From Rallus limicola (Eukaryota; Chordata; Aves; Gruiformes; Rallidae): DNA of 64,000 nucleotides. A program made the translations under genes and the position numbers. Where the stretch lies: contig JAKCOZ010000020.1 in assembly GCA_022605955.1 (NCBI GenBank), forward strand, positions 4,019,001 to 4,083,000, given 5' to 3'. Under the pieces are notes generated by a model. The model did no database searches. It saw only the letters and a program-made list of their open reading frames with translations, and was not told the origin of the DNA. Positions 1 through 11,985 of this stretch are shown here, piece after piece (within the stretch, counting starts at the first letter, position 1; each line of letters starts with the position of its first letter).

Positions 1-2150
1 GTTTTGCAGTTCATGATCGAATTCACAATCAAACTGAGTTCTCAGCATGATTCATCTAAATGTGTTGCTTTGATGGGCTGAAGGAAGGTGTAGTACAGAA
101 GAAATGCATTTGCTGTGGCCATGCTTTATGCCTTTTCTGCTGCAGGTTGACACATGATGGATAAAATCCTGAGCTGATACACCAGTTAAATCAGAATTAC
201 CAAAGGACAGTGGTGGAAATGCTTATACCCACAGACACGGAGCTCCTTGTAGCTGGGGGAATATAAATTCCCAGGAACAGAGCCCTCTGTGTGGGATCAG
301 GCCATAGAACTCCAGATTTATACTGAGTCTAAGTGTTTGACAGTTCTAAGTTATTTTGTGTGTGATCAGGATGTATACCTGCCCACCTTGAAATTCAACA
401 AAATAGTTCAAAGCAAGCAAATCTTAATTCAGCTGTCGCTTCCCATAAAATAAGCCAGGCTAATGCCATAGGCCTGTCAGCATCACAGAAACAGGGGGAA
501 AAAAAATACTTTGCCATAATTGACATTTCCTTCAATAGCAGTCACTTGGAAGTGGATATAGTTTTGTCAGCATTTGAGTTAAATGCTACCCATTGGGTGT
601 CAGCCTCGGACAATTAGTAAGCAAAAGCAATCACCAGAAGGCAAAAAAAAGAAAAGGGATTAAAAAGAATTAAATGAGGCACAAGAAATTCAATAATTTC
701 CATTTGTAAGGAAAGGATATAATAAGGCAGTGATGCACTGCAGATTTATCTCTGGAGTAAAATCAGTCTTTATAAACTTACAATGCCTGCCTTTACCATC
801 CTGCGGTATCCTTCACTCTACGGATCTCAGTCACACAATTCAGGGGTAAACTGGTGACATCAGGCTGTAGAAAGAGTGGCATTCACATTTGATACTAAGC
901 AGAGGTAATTTATCTTCATACAACTGGTTAGTGGCCCTTAAGAATTTTCTATTAGCAGCAGATCCTGCGTATAAAAAGATGAAATTGTGCATACGGTAAT
1001 GGCCAGCCAGTTATCTCCTTCCAAAGGGAACAGCAGCTACCTACTGTAATGCCATGGGAAGGCAGCAGCAGTTCCTATAGGCAGAGAGTTTAAAAAATAA
1101 ACCCAAATCCACAAAACGATAGATAAATAAAACCAGTATTAATGTAATTCAACAACGATTCACTTTTCCTTGATCAGGCAAGCAAAAAGGCTTCTGCCCT
1201 GGGGATTTAAACATACCTCTGGGTGTTTGAGTATTCCACTCTCACACTGCAATCACAAGCAGCAAAGCCAACAGAAAGGAACATTCTCTTGCAGTCTAAT
1301 ATGATCCAATTCCCTATCTCTTAGCTGTGCTGCTTGAGATCGTGGCATGAAGAATTGCACACCAGTGGATAGAGAAGCAATCCATTAAAACAGCAGGACT
1401 GCCTTCGTCAGAATGCTGTCTTGAGATCCTTTATCAAGGTATAGCATAGCTCTGCATCTAGCTGAGTGGCTGATGGATAACATTAACCCACAGAAAGAAA
1501 AAAATTAAGCAAGAAAGAAAAGATTAGGAATAAACATTTTGCAGGAGGCTACATCCTGCTTCCAGAGAGACTGGATGCTGCTTGCTGCAGTATTCTTGAA
1601 TATCACTAACGGTGCTTAACTCTCCAAAGCCAACTGCTTCCAGTCTAAACTTTTTAAAGCCATGTCTTTCTGTTTGCTTTGTGGGATTTTTTTTCTTAGG
1701 GGATGAATAAATTAGTGAAAAAGCCTGGAAATCTGATTGAAGCAGCAGCATTGGCATTTGATTCAAATACATTATGGGGACTAGATGTTTGGTAGTTGGG
1801 AGGGGATTTTTTACATTTCCACAGGACATGTTGCTAAATAGCCTGGGCATGAGAACAAAGCAGCTGCAAAGTAAATGAGGCAGAGATAAAGCTAAAACCT
1901 GGCCTTGTTGGGAAAGAAGTGCAAAGAGATCTTGCCAAGACCAGACACAAAGAAAGGAGGATTGGCAACCTGGAAAAAGAGACTTGGAAAGAATTATTTG
2001 TTTGGGATACAGTGAAGAGGCAAGGATTATTGTAGAGAGACACGTAGATCTGGGGAAAGGAGAGACAGAAGCAAACGTACCGTAACAGAACCCAATTTAG
2101 CATGTCGATCCAAATGGAGAAGATGCTGAAAAGAAAAGAGGTTAGAGAGA

Positions 2151-2182
2151 GTTTTAACACCTTCCTGTGTTTTAACACCTTC
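2151..2182. repeat. Short tandem duplication, 14-bp unit, two copies
   Basis: The 14-mer gttttaacaccttc occurs at 2151-2164 and again, identically, at 2169-2182, separated by ctgt. This gives an 18-bp tandem period. Two identical copies suggest a recent local slippage or duplication event rather than a functional array. Confidence 0.85.
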
Positions 2183-3054
2183 AAGCGTGGAAGCTGAATT
2201 GCTAAAACTCATATAAACCATAAATACCTGCCATTAGTTTTGTGCTTATAACACACGAGTTATCAGGAAAAAGGAAACACAATAATTAAGCATCTGTGCA
2301 GATCATGTGGCTTAATAACAGGAAAAGAAGTTTGCACAAGAGCTCCCAGGAGCTTTTTTCCCACTGACAGCACAGGACTGTCTGTACTTAGCATTAACTG
2401 CTAGCTCCCTCTAGTATGCAGCACCAGAGAAAACTCTGATAATATAAGTTTAATTACTTCTTTCTTTAAGCCATAGCTTTCAAAGAGATTTTTGAAATCT
2501 CAATGTTGAAATAAACAAAAAGGTCTTTGAAATCCTTTTTTTTTTTTTAAGGTTTCAAGTTGGAAAAGAACACCAGAAAGAGATTATTTTAAGACCAAAG
2601 AATAATTACAGCTCATTTAGTATGTAAGGTGTGATGCCACATATAGCATGAAAACAAATTCAGACACTGTACACATCATAAAATCATCAGGGCATATAAA
2701 AATGTCCTAGTAACCAGCAGCCAAGGAACCACAGAAGTCTGAAACTATGGCAACTCAGTGTAGGAAGAAGCATTCATCGGAGAGAGTGAGAGATTAAAAA
2801 CAATAGCCCCTAAATCTCTAGATCAGCTTGGGTCCTCATTTTCTCAGCAGCTTAAACCTTTTCAGCTTCCAAAGTAGAATTCTTTTTCTGCAGCTTCCAG
2901 AACAGCTGTCCACATAGTTATTTTGAGGAAAACCTAGGGGTTTCCAGCGATACAGTTGTCTGGGAGGGCAACTTTGCCAGTGTGCTCTTGTAGGTGCTAA
3001 TTTGTGAAATGGAGAGACAAAGTATAATTTGCTGGAAGCTTAAAAGGTACAGAG

Positions 3055-3069
3055 AAAAAAAAAAAAAAA
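3055..3069. repeat. Poly(A) run, 15 bp
   Basis: Fifteen consecutive A residues. The preceding sequence does not resemble a recognisable retroposon or processed transcript, so I treat it as a simple homopolymer and not as the tail of an inserted element. Confidence 0.85.
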
Positions 3070-6000
3070 TGGGAAAAATATCAACTTCTCCCCTTTCAGG
3101 ATGTTTCCAGCCCTTGCTGTTTTGAGAGGATTATGGTTTGCAATCTGTGGGGCCAGTTTGCACCACTGAATTTGGCTTTGTCACATTGCAGAGAGAGTGC
3201 AGCTGCTGTAGTGCAGCAGAACAGGGGTCAGCAGAGGAATGGGGTGTTTGAAAAATTAAAACCAGTCAGAAATTCTACATGGGCAGTTGTTGGTTTGTTT
3301 TTCTTCTCTGAAATTCATTTCATCTGTCTGTTGTAGTTTAATTCAGGTCCTGGACAGAATTGTAGCTAGGTGGGTTACTTTGTTTCATGGGAATATAAAG
3401 AATCATAGATTTTGGCTCTATGTCTCTCTAAAGGGTGCATGAATGGATATTGCAGATTCAGCTTAGAGGATTTTCCTCAGATTTGGATATATGAGTATGT
3501 ATCTAAATGAGTGACTGCTATCCTTAAATTAGCTCAGTCAGTGGACTGGGATCCTTTCCTGGGTCACTAAGAACATTGCATTTTTATTTTTCTTTAAATC
3601 ATGTTTTTGCACAATTAACACTCCTCTCCCATGGCATGTTTTCTTTGAATTGCTCATCTTCTTTCTGTAGCCATCTTCTGTACTTAGTGAATGCAAGTTG
3701 TGGTTTATTTCAGAGTAGATAACTTCAGATACTCCATCCTGGCAGTAGGATTCAGAGCCCCATGTGTATTTGCTCAGATGACTTGCACAAGGGCTACTTC
3801 CATTTACAGATACCACTTTATAGCAGTATTTCCATAGCATGAAGATAAAGACATATTTGGGTGGTCTGATCATATTTTTGGAGAGTATGATCTTTGACCT
3901 AAACTGTAGAAGTATTTCTGTGTTCCTTTTCATGTGTGGATACATTTCAGCAATGAATGACGTTTCTATACCTACTCAGAAAAGTAAATGCTAACTCTGC
4001 TGAAGCCACTGCTCTGTAATGCCCCCAAAATTGTATTTAAACATCCTGGTGCAGCAGCCACAATGCACTAGAACTCAGAAGCTGCTAGAAGCTCTGCTTA
4101 AGGAGTATTTGGCCAATATGGTCCCTTGTTTGAAACCCTTCTTAAAATTCTGTAGATGAAGAAGCTCTGTCTACATATCATCCTAGGCAAGGAGAATTGC
4201 CAAAAAAATATCTGATGGTATAGCTTATTTATCTTCCTGCTTGAAACACTAGGGGAAATTATGTATGGCTTGGAACGGTGCATTCATGATCTATAGCACT
4301 TAGCTGTCAGATTTTCAGATGTGTTCAAATATTCCATCTACTTTCCTGATAAGTTAGTGGAACATTAATGGAGTTTTGCTAATTTTTAAGTATGACAGTT
4401 ACATGAACTGCTTTGTCCATAAATTTTGAATGTGTGGGTTTAGAGTAACTTATGCTCTTCTAAAGAGCTTGCACCTAGCAGTTTCACTGTACTTGTGTCA
4501 TAGCATAAGACTTGGTATCCTGGGTACTCTTTTAACATATATAAATGCCATTCCCCATCAGTGTGCTCCCTGCCATGGTCATCTCTGCATTGCTTTCCAG
4601 TGGGGAACTGAGAAGGGAGGGCATGGGGCTGACAGGTCAGGCTCAGAGTGTGAGCTGGCAGGGCAGGAAAGCTCTGGCACCGTGTTGTATTTCAGTGGGT
4701 GCTCTCAAAACCCACTGTCATTACTGGGGCAGCGTGTAACCAAAATTGCAGTGCTGGGGGGCTCTTGGGAGGCAGGCAATCAAGGCTCAGGTGGTATCAC
4801 CTAAGGGTGAAATGAACTGTAAAAGGAGTGAGTATCGCTGAACCCAAAAGATACGTTATAAGCTCACAGTGAAAGGTGGGCAATAAGCTGAAAAAGGCAT
4901 AAATCCAAGTGAGGGCTGTATTTGTATGTTGGAGGAAAGCAAGCAGAAGACTGGCAGAAAAACAGTCATGACTGTATTGGATCAGAGCGAGCATCTACTT
5001 TGTATGATCCATATTCATTGACAGTCTGCTCACAAAAATAGCTAGGCACACTGAGTCACGGATTTCTGATGTTACGCTGGAGTATTTTTCTGGGCAGAGC
5101 TCAGTCCTGTAATATATGCTTTGAGAACCCACCTATGCCTTTAAAAAAGTGAGCTGCTCTGATAATTTTATTCAAAGACAAACGTGCTGAATCAAATGGC
5201 ATTCTCTGACAATGCAGGGTTAACTCCCACCTATATATGAGCATGTGAAAAGCCAAAGGCTCGTTAAACTTTGATAAATTAGAGAAAGTTGAAAAAGACA
5301 TGCTTTGTGGGTTTATTTTTAGGTGAGCTCCTTGAATATAGAAAAAGACTCTACCTTGAATTAATGTCAGTCCTGTGACTAGGATTTTTAGGACTTATGA
5401 AAATCATGGCTTTACACTGAAGAAAGAGAGCAGTTTCCAAGGTATCTTGTTTTCTTGGACACTTAACACTTCAAACAGCCCTGTGTGACGATCTTATTAC
5501 TTCACACAGGTTAAAAACAAACTTCTAATGTTAACAACTTTTAGTTTATCCTCACCTCAGTCTCTGCTGTACTGCCCTGAAGCAGGAAAGCTCTGTAGTC
5601 TGCTAATGTCTCCCTTACCAAGGAAAATAATGCTTTTTATTTTTAGACTGTCAAAAATTGGCTGCTTTGCGCAGGTTGTCTAATGAAGGTGGAGCACAAT
5701 CCCAGATCACCTCTATTCAGAGGTGTTTATATAAAGTTTAACCAGCAATAATTCAAAGACCTCCTGATATAATTAGAGAAGTGCTGGCTGAGCGTAGGTG
5801 TGTGCTGCAGTTTTCAAAGATATCTAGAGCCCTCATAATCTCAGCCTACTTGGATGAAGAAAAAAGCTTCTGATGGAAAATGTATTCACAAAATATACAA
5901 TATAGGAGGTCTCAAGAAACTTGGTTGGTTGTTTTTTTTTCATCTGAGCCTTCTACAAATCTTGTCTCTTTTGGAACATGCAGATTAAAAGAAGTCTTAG

Positions 6001-7589
6001 TAATAAGTACCAGCCAGGCACAATTCTCAGTGAAAGAACAGTCTGGCTTCTTGGAAGTCAAAATATGTTTCTCAGAAATCCCAGATAGAGCTACACCAAC
6101 TCTCTCTCAGGTCACTTTTTTTTTTCCCTATCAAAATAAGTAATAGTTTGAATGAGGTAAAAATGAAAGCTTTCTAAGACATCTCAAGCTTTGGAAATCC
6201 TTTCTTTAAGCCTTTTTAAACCCCACTGCATATCTTGCATTGATTTTCCCACATATATTCATATTCAGTTTTCATTTCATTTTGCTTTCACTAAAGTCAG
6301 CAAATCCCTTAATTACCTTGCTGCTTATAACTGTCCACAACCACCTCTCTTGATTTGAATGAGGTTTACTGTTGCTGCAAGGGGAGAAGTCAAAGAAAAG
6401 CCATGGAATGTAGCAAAGGGCAGCTTTGGCTGTGCAGTGTCTCCTTTGAAGTTGGACGTGTAACTTCACTTCAGTGTGGCCAAACAGTATTTTAGGAGTG
6501 GCTAATGTTGTGAGTTTCTGTCTTTACCTACAATCTGCTTCCATGAAAGGAATTCTTAGGAAAATTGCTTTGCTCTTAGTGACATTTGGGGTTCTGTGTT
6601 AAGTGAATATTTCATGCCATCCTCCGAATGCCACAGCGACACATGGAACCACAGCTTCACTAATGAAAATCAGAGAGAGCAGCCTCTAATTACTCATAGG
6701 TTTAGTTTTGGGGCACTCTGGTTTAGATTTGAACTAAGTAGAAAGAGATGTATTACATTTCATTCATATTTCTTGATCAGCTTTATAAAGTAGCATATCT
6801 TTCTCAAGTGTGATTCTTAAATGCTTCCTTTATACTGAGTGGGAAAGGAAAGGGGAAGAATCAGCTTCGCTATCACACAGAGCAGAGCCCCAACAGAGAG
6901 TTCCCCAGAGTCCACAGGCTAAGAGTCCCATAAATATCTTCTCTCAGAGAAGTAAACACAACTTTTATCATTCCATGCAATGGATTTAAATACAGAGACT
7001 TCATTAAACTTAAGAGGAATTTGGCTTTTATATAAACAATGCAGCTTTGCTGTGTTCAACCCTTAAAGGCTGGAATAGTTACATCAAGTTTTAGTGGGTA
7101 GAATAAGAAATTCCAATGGCCTGCTCTTCACTGAAGCACTTTGGTGTTTGGCCCAAGGGAGGGCAATGACCAGTCAGCAGGTTACCAGTAAAATACCAGG
7201 TAGTTCCCCAGGGCATGTGCAATTTCTGCAGTTTGTTTGTCCTGGGTTTCTTGCCATCAGGCACTCAGCAGGCTCTGACATGCCTGCTTGTGCTGCACAC
7301 TAACCTGTGAGGAAGTCTGGCTGCTGAAAGCCACTTCTTAGCAGTAGATGTCCACTAAAATTGATGCTGAAGTATAGTTTATTAGCCTGACACAAATAAT
7401 ATATAGGCATCTAAATCTTTGGAAGTACATACTCATAATGCAGCCTTACACATAATACAGACTTTTTTTAAGTTACCATTAAAATAGTATCATATGTCCC
7501 TGAACAGCAGCTGGGTCATTATGGAACAGCTTTTGAAATGGAAAAGGTTGGGGAAATAGCCAGCTGCTTCCTCATCCTGCCTGTGCTTT

Positions 7590-7710
7590 CACTCTGGGCT
7601 AAATTATTATTTTGCTAATTAATAATCTGCATGCAGATTAAAATGATTGCTCTGCAACATATATTGCATGACAATAAAACAGTGACAGCAAATTACACTT
7701 CAGTGTGCAT
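7590..7710. promoter_or_regulatory. Possible conserved non-coding element around a palindrome
   Basis: This AT-rich block contains several TAAT-type homeodomain core motifs and, at 7623-7640, the perfect 18-bp palindrome TAATCTGCATGCAGATTA. Each half holds a TAATCT core (OTX/PITX-like) and an octamer-like ATGCAGAT on the opposite side. Dense TAAT cores and a near absence of low-complexity sequence are typical of vertebrate conserved enhancers, but conservation cannot be judged from one sequence. The palindrome is seen directly; enhancer function is inference. The alternative is chance in AT-rich DNA. Confidence 0.3.
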
Positions 7711-8399
7711 AACAGCTTAACTCTCAAAACAGAAGATGTTTTCTAACACTCAATTCCTGTCCTTCTGCTGATGATTAAACCCTCACTGATTTTGTTTTTA
7801 TTAGTCCTAAGTCATTATTGTTCTTTTATCACTATGGGGTCTTTAGAATTAGGCACAATGGCTCAGAAGCATGGTTGCTGCTGCATTCCCTTATTAAATC
7901 AGGTTACCTCTCTAGTTGTCAGGGACTAAAATCAAACCCCGTTGTTATAATGCTCCACAACCCTTTAAATATTGATTATTATGACTATGTAGAGCTGCTG
8001 AAAATTTATTTTTGTCTAGACTAGTTCAGAGTGGGGAAAAACTTCCATGACAACAGTGACAATGCAGCTGCTGTTTTCTCCTTGGAAAGAACAGCCTGGC
8101 TTATTCTCCTTGAAGCCCTGGTGTCCCAGGGGCTCCTACCTGCCCTCTGGAGCCTACGCAAGGTAAAACTCTGCTACCTGCTAACTGCCTGAGATGAACA
8201 AGCTGAAAGTCTAGTTTTTTAATGGGTTTGAGTTTTGCTGGGTTTGCACTGGATTGTGAACTGGCAGTTCTTTAGCAGTCTTGAAAAAGAGTCATTTAGG
8301 GAGGTTTTTAAGGGCTCCTCCGTGACTGCTGGAAGTGGAACTGCCGTCAGTGCAGTTTCTTTTCAGTGCTGCAGGTGAATGATGCCTGTGTCAGTACTA

Positions 8400-8482
8400 G
8401 GGAGAGACAAGCTGGACTGGTAGTTACTTGCTCAAGATCACACAGTAACTCAGTGGCAGACAGGATGAACAAAACCCAGTGA
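8400..8482 (-). repeat. MIR-like SINE relic, antisense
   Basis: Read on the reverse strand, this segment follows the MIR core: a pattern equivalent to 'acttgctcaagatcacacag' (seen here at 8426-8445), then 'taa-t-agtggcaga' and an ending in 'aaacccag'. This order of motifs (splice-like acttgc, cacacag, agtggcaga, acccag) is the antisense signature of the amniote CORE-SINE MIR. The copy is short and diverged, consistent with an insertion that predates birds. An L2 or MIR3 fragment would look similar. Confidence 0.65.
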
Positions 8483-11400
8483 AATGCTTGTGTGTGATGA
8501 GGTTGCTTAATTGTCTGACTACTTGTTGTCTTCTCTGAATACAAGAAGAAATAGATTTTCTGACATTTTTTTCCTATCTTTGGGCTTAATGATCTAAATA
8601 AAACCTGCCTTGCCCAATCTTGCCATTAACTAAGAATAATACAGGTCAGACTATGTAACTAAATTTGTCAGTCCCATCCTGCAGACTGTGGGTTCATTTA
8701 TATTTAGGTGTCCCTGAGAAAAAAATCTAAAATCACTGAAAGCTAAAAACATTTTGTTTAGTTAAGGAACCCTCCTCCCTTGACACGTCCTTGCCTACTT
8801 TATTTTACTTCTCAGACATGCTGTAAGCCTTTGTTTCAAAGTATTTCCAAAGCTGTTTACTACTGTTGAATGGGGTATGTTAGTTAAATGGAAAACACTT
8901 CTATTAATACCTCCCTCCTGCCTTTCTGATGAGAGCCTTATGAGGAGCATTGGCATGTCAAAGTTTCACCTGTTACTCTGCACTTGGAGCCTTTCCCACC
9001 AAGGATTCACTGTGGGGTGTTACAGAAAGCCCAACGACTGTAAAGACATCTACAAAGGAGGTCTAGGGTGTAACACCAGGGAAACAGGACAACTGCTGAC
9101 TTCTCTTCAGGGTTCTAGCCAGGACCACTCTTCTATTACAGGATTTGTCATATATCCAATTAAAAGTCTCTCTGCAGAGTGTTCAGCCATGAATGCAGGA
9201 ACATATTTTCCTTTCAAAATTCCCTTTCTGCTTCAACAACACTTATAATCCAATTTTCACCAGCAGAGATGAATCATGTCCCTCACCAACACGTTTACAG
9301 TGGATGGAGAAGAGCAATCACACATATTGATTTCCTTTCCTTCCTCTCTGTTCGTGTTTTTTTTTTCTGAGAGTGCTATAAGTAACTCAGCTTCTGTTTC
9401 TCTTTCCTGCTGCTAGTTCTAGGATCAGGTAAATAATACATATCTTCAGGAGAGATTGTAGGAAAATGATGGCCCAAGCAGCCCTTGTGTGTTAGGTGTT
9501 ACCGGCTGCTCCTGGGCTCCCTTTGTTGTGAGCTGGAGACAGGCAATGGCAGAAGACAGGGGAAAGCTTCCTTCCTTTCTTTTCCCCTCAGCTCCTCATT
9601 TGTGGGTAGTAATATGGCTATGAAATAACTTGCTTCCCATGGCAGGGAAGTGTGTGTCTGGGAAGAAGGCAGCTTCTTCAGAAGATGAGTCCCATCATCT
9701 TCCCTGGGGGGGCTTTGGAGACAGTGCCAATATTTGCTGCCCTTCACTCACAGATAACAAAGATGAAGAAAGGAAAGAGGCTGGCTCTGAAGGACAGGCT
9801 GTAAGACTGTCTCTGAGTCCAAACCTGGAAATCGTTATTCCAAATTATTTCCATGGTGGATGAATTTGACCTGCTGACTCATACACTTTGATGTGTCTGC
9901 AAAAATGATTTTCAGAGAGAGTAGTCCTTGCAGACAAGATGCAATAGCCCTATTACTGTCACAGCTCAAAAATAATAGATGTCCCTTAAAGAAAAGGCTC
10001 TGCACATTACTTCGTTACTGGCTTTGAATATGTATATATTCAGTTCTGGGTATCAACAATCAAAAAGTTTGCTCAAACTTCTCAGTAAGTCTTTTGTTTG
10101 AAAGTAAACATGAATAGGTATCATCTCACATAATGTGTGTGTCTGTTGTGTCCTACTTTCAGTGTTTATCTGTTCCAAAATCAGCTTTGCTTCGTGCTTC
10201 CCCACAACTTCTGTTTCTCTCAGCTTCTCTCTAGCTCTGGTGAAGCCAAGGGGGACAGTCTTTAGCAAGGAGGAAAAAATAAAATAGGGCAAAGTGTCTT
10301 GGGAACCAGAGGCAGAAAAGGCTAGGTGCCTGGCTCTGTGGGTGGGGACAGGCTGCCCACAGAGCTGGGCAGGCTGGGAAGCCACACATTCAGGTTGCTT
10401 GGATGGCTCTGCATCCTGAAACTGCAGTGCTGCCTGTCCTGTGCTGGATGAAAGAGGAGAAACCCTTGCAGAAGGGCTGTGTTGCCTGTACACCTGCTTG
10501 TTACTGCACTTTGTGGACTTTGTAGCCCAAGTCAAGGCTAAATTGGGCCTCCATGCACTTTGTCTTGCTTTGCTGCGTTGCCATGCCCTCAGTTTACAAG
10601 TGTCCTGACTCTCTTACAAAACACAGAAGATTTACTTCTCTTCTGCTCTTTCTGTGTCAGTATTCGAGGTATATCTCCCTAGGCTCCAATATATAAAACA
10701 CTGAGAGATGGGGATTTCAAGAGTGCAATTCAGAGCACTTAAATTAGCTCCCGCTCTGAATTGCCCTCTGAAGGTGCCTGTCTCTTTCTATTGATTACAG
10801 AAAGTGCTTACACAGGCCAACCAGTCTTCTGTGCCTAAAATTAGCCTTTGTGAAGAACCTTCTGTGTATTTCTTACTGCAACCTACACCGGAATGGTAGC
10901 ATAGAATAATTGCTTTATTGCATTCTCTACTGTGCTTTGCTTGATATTGAAACCCTATGCAAACATGAATGATTTGAGTCTTTCAGTGCCCATTTGGTGT
11001 AAATAAGGATTGTTAAGCCTATATTAGGACATGGCAGAACCCATTGTTGCTGGCTTGAATATACGCAGCGAATCAGAGCAGCAGTAGAAACCCATCCAGC
11101 GCAATCAAATAGATTTCTGACAAGTCAATGAAAAGAAGTCACCTCGTAGGAAGGCAGCAACCAACTTATTAATTAACAAACCCTTGAACAGAATAATCCC
11201 TCTGTCCTCTCATTTCTCACTATTGCAGGTTTTTTTTTCTGGTAAACAGGTTTCTCCTGCCTGGATAGGACTTTAAAGATTTTGCTAGATGCTTCCTAGC
11301 AGTGCAGGCTGAGAACACTTTCCTACGTGTGGCTGCTAATTATGCCTCTGCAAAACAACAGCAAAAGAAACTTAACTCTAATTCTTCATTTGAGTCTTAA

Positions 11401-11667
11401 TATTAGGCTCTCATTTGCTTGCAAGGCATTAGACCCTTCCTATGCTGCATTCATTATGCAATACAGAAAGACCTGATCCAGCGCTAGTTTGTGTGGGTCC
11501 TCTATGTCCCCCACTTCTTGTGAGAGTGTGACATGCACTTTCCTTCCCATCCTCAGGTGATGGGTATGGGGAGCCATCAGCCAGCTGCCAGAAGAGCTTT
11601 GGGGGAAGTTCATATTAAGTATTTTAAATAAAATTCCTGGGGAAAAAAAAACATTCTTCTGACTTCA
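8483..11667. other. Non-coding unique sequence with a GC-richer patch and a hairpin
   Basis: No convincing gene. A 160-codon open frame on the reverse strand (10053-10535), the longest in the window, lies over a GC-richer patch at about 10.2-10.56 kb. Its translation has no domain, signal peptide, or compositional pattern I recognise. It may only reflect fewer AT-rich stop codons. A strong inverted repeat at 10720-10769 is entered separately. The rest is ordinary AT-rich sequence. Confidence 0.65.
10720..10769. repeat. Inverted repeat capable of a 16-of-17 bp stem
   Basis: GCAATTCAGAGC at 10725-10736 is followed, after a 16-nt loop, by its exact reverse complement GCTCTGAATTGC at 10753-10764. 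Past one mismatch (10724/10765) four more pairs form between 10720-10723 and 10766-10769. The result is a nearly perfect 17-position stem within 50 nt. It is shorter than a usual pre-miRNA stem, so a microRNA is only one possibility. Others are a cruciform, a palindromic regulatory element or a miniature relic. The pairing is seen directly; function is unknown. Confidence 0.8.
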
Positions 11668-11985
11668 TGTGAAGGATGTGAAACTGTTGGAGGGAGTCCA
11701 AAGGAGGCCATGAAAATCATCAGAAGGCTGGAGTACCTCTGCTATGGAGACAGGCTGAGAGAGTTGGGTCTTTTCAGTTTGGGGAAGAGAAGGTTCCAAG
11801 GAAACTATAGAGCAGCCTTCCAGTACCAAAAGGGTCTGTGAGAAACTTAGGGCCTTACAAGGGCATGGAGTGACAGCAAAAGGGTTAAGCTGAAAGAGGG
11901 CAGATGTAAATTAGATATAAGGAAGAAATTCTTCACGGCAAGAGTGGTGAGACACTGTAACTGTTTAACTCAGTGCCATGTGACA
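11668..11985 (+). mobile_element. CR1 LINE fragment (3' coding end and start of the 3' region)
   Basis: The order of motifs is that of the avian CR1 retrotransposon near its 3' end: 'ggagggagtccaaaggagg', 'gacaggctgagagagttggg', 'ggggaagagaagg', 'gcagccttccagtacc', 'ggcatggagtgacagcaaaa', 'agatataaggaagaaattct' and 'gagtggtgagacactg'. It lies in sense orientation on the plus strand. The copy is 5' truncated, as CR1 copies usually are, and it is diverged with small deletions. After about 11985 it no longer follows CR1, so the 3' terminus is missing here. It encodes nothing functional. Confidence 0.93.

Larger units (their letters stand above)
1..8399. other. Non-coding unique sequence, no gene seen
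   Basis: No open frame here exceeds about 135 codons and none shows a recognisable domain, so I see no gene on either strand. The base composition is AT-rich with few CpG. Small features are a 13-T run at 2536-2548, a 15-A run at 3055-3069, a short tandem duplication at 2151-2182 and an 18-bp palindrome at 7623-7640; the last two are entered separately. I saw no CR1 or LTR sequence. Diverged old repeats could be missed by eye. Confidence 0.7.

Noticed and set aside
3055..3069. Poly(A) run as the tail of a processed pseudogene
   Set aside because: The preceding sequence has no cDNA-like or coding character and no target duplication was seen.
10053..10535. Longest open frame in the window (160 codons, minus strand)
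   Set aside because: No domain, signal or family resemblance; it overlies a GC-richer patch where stops are rarer, and a 160-codon frame is within chance for 64 kb.
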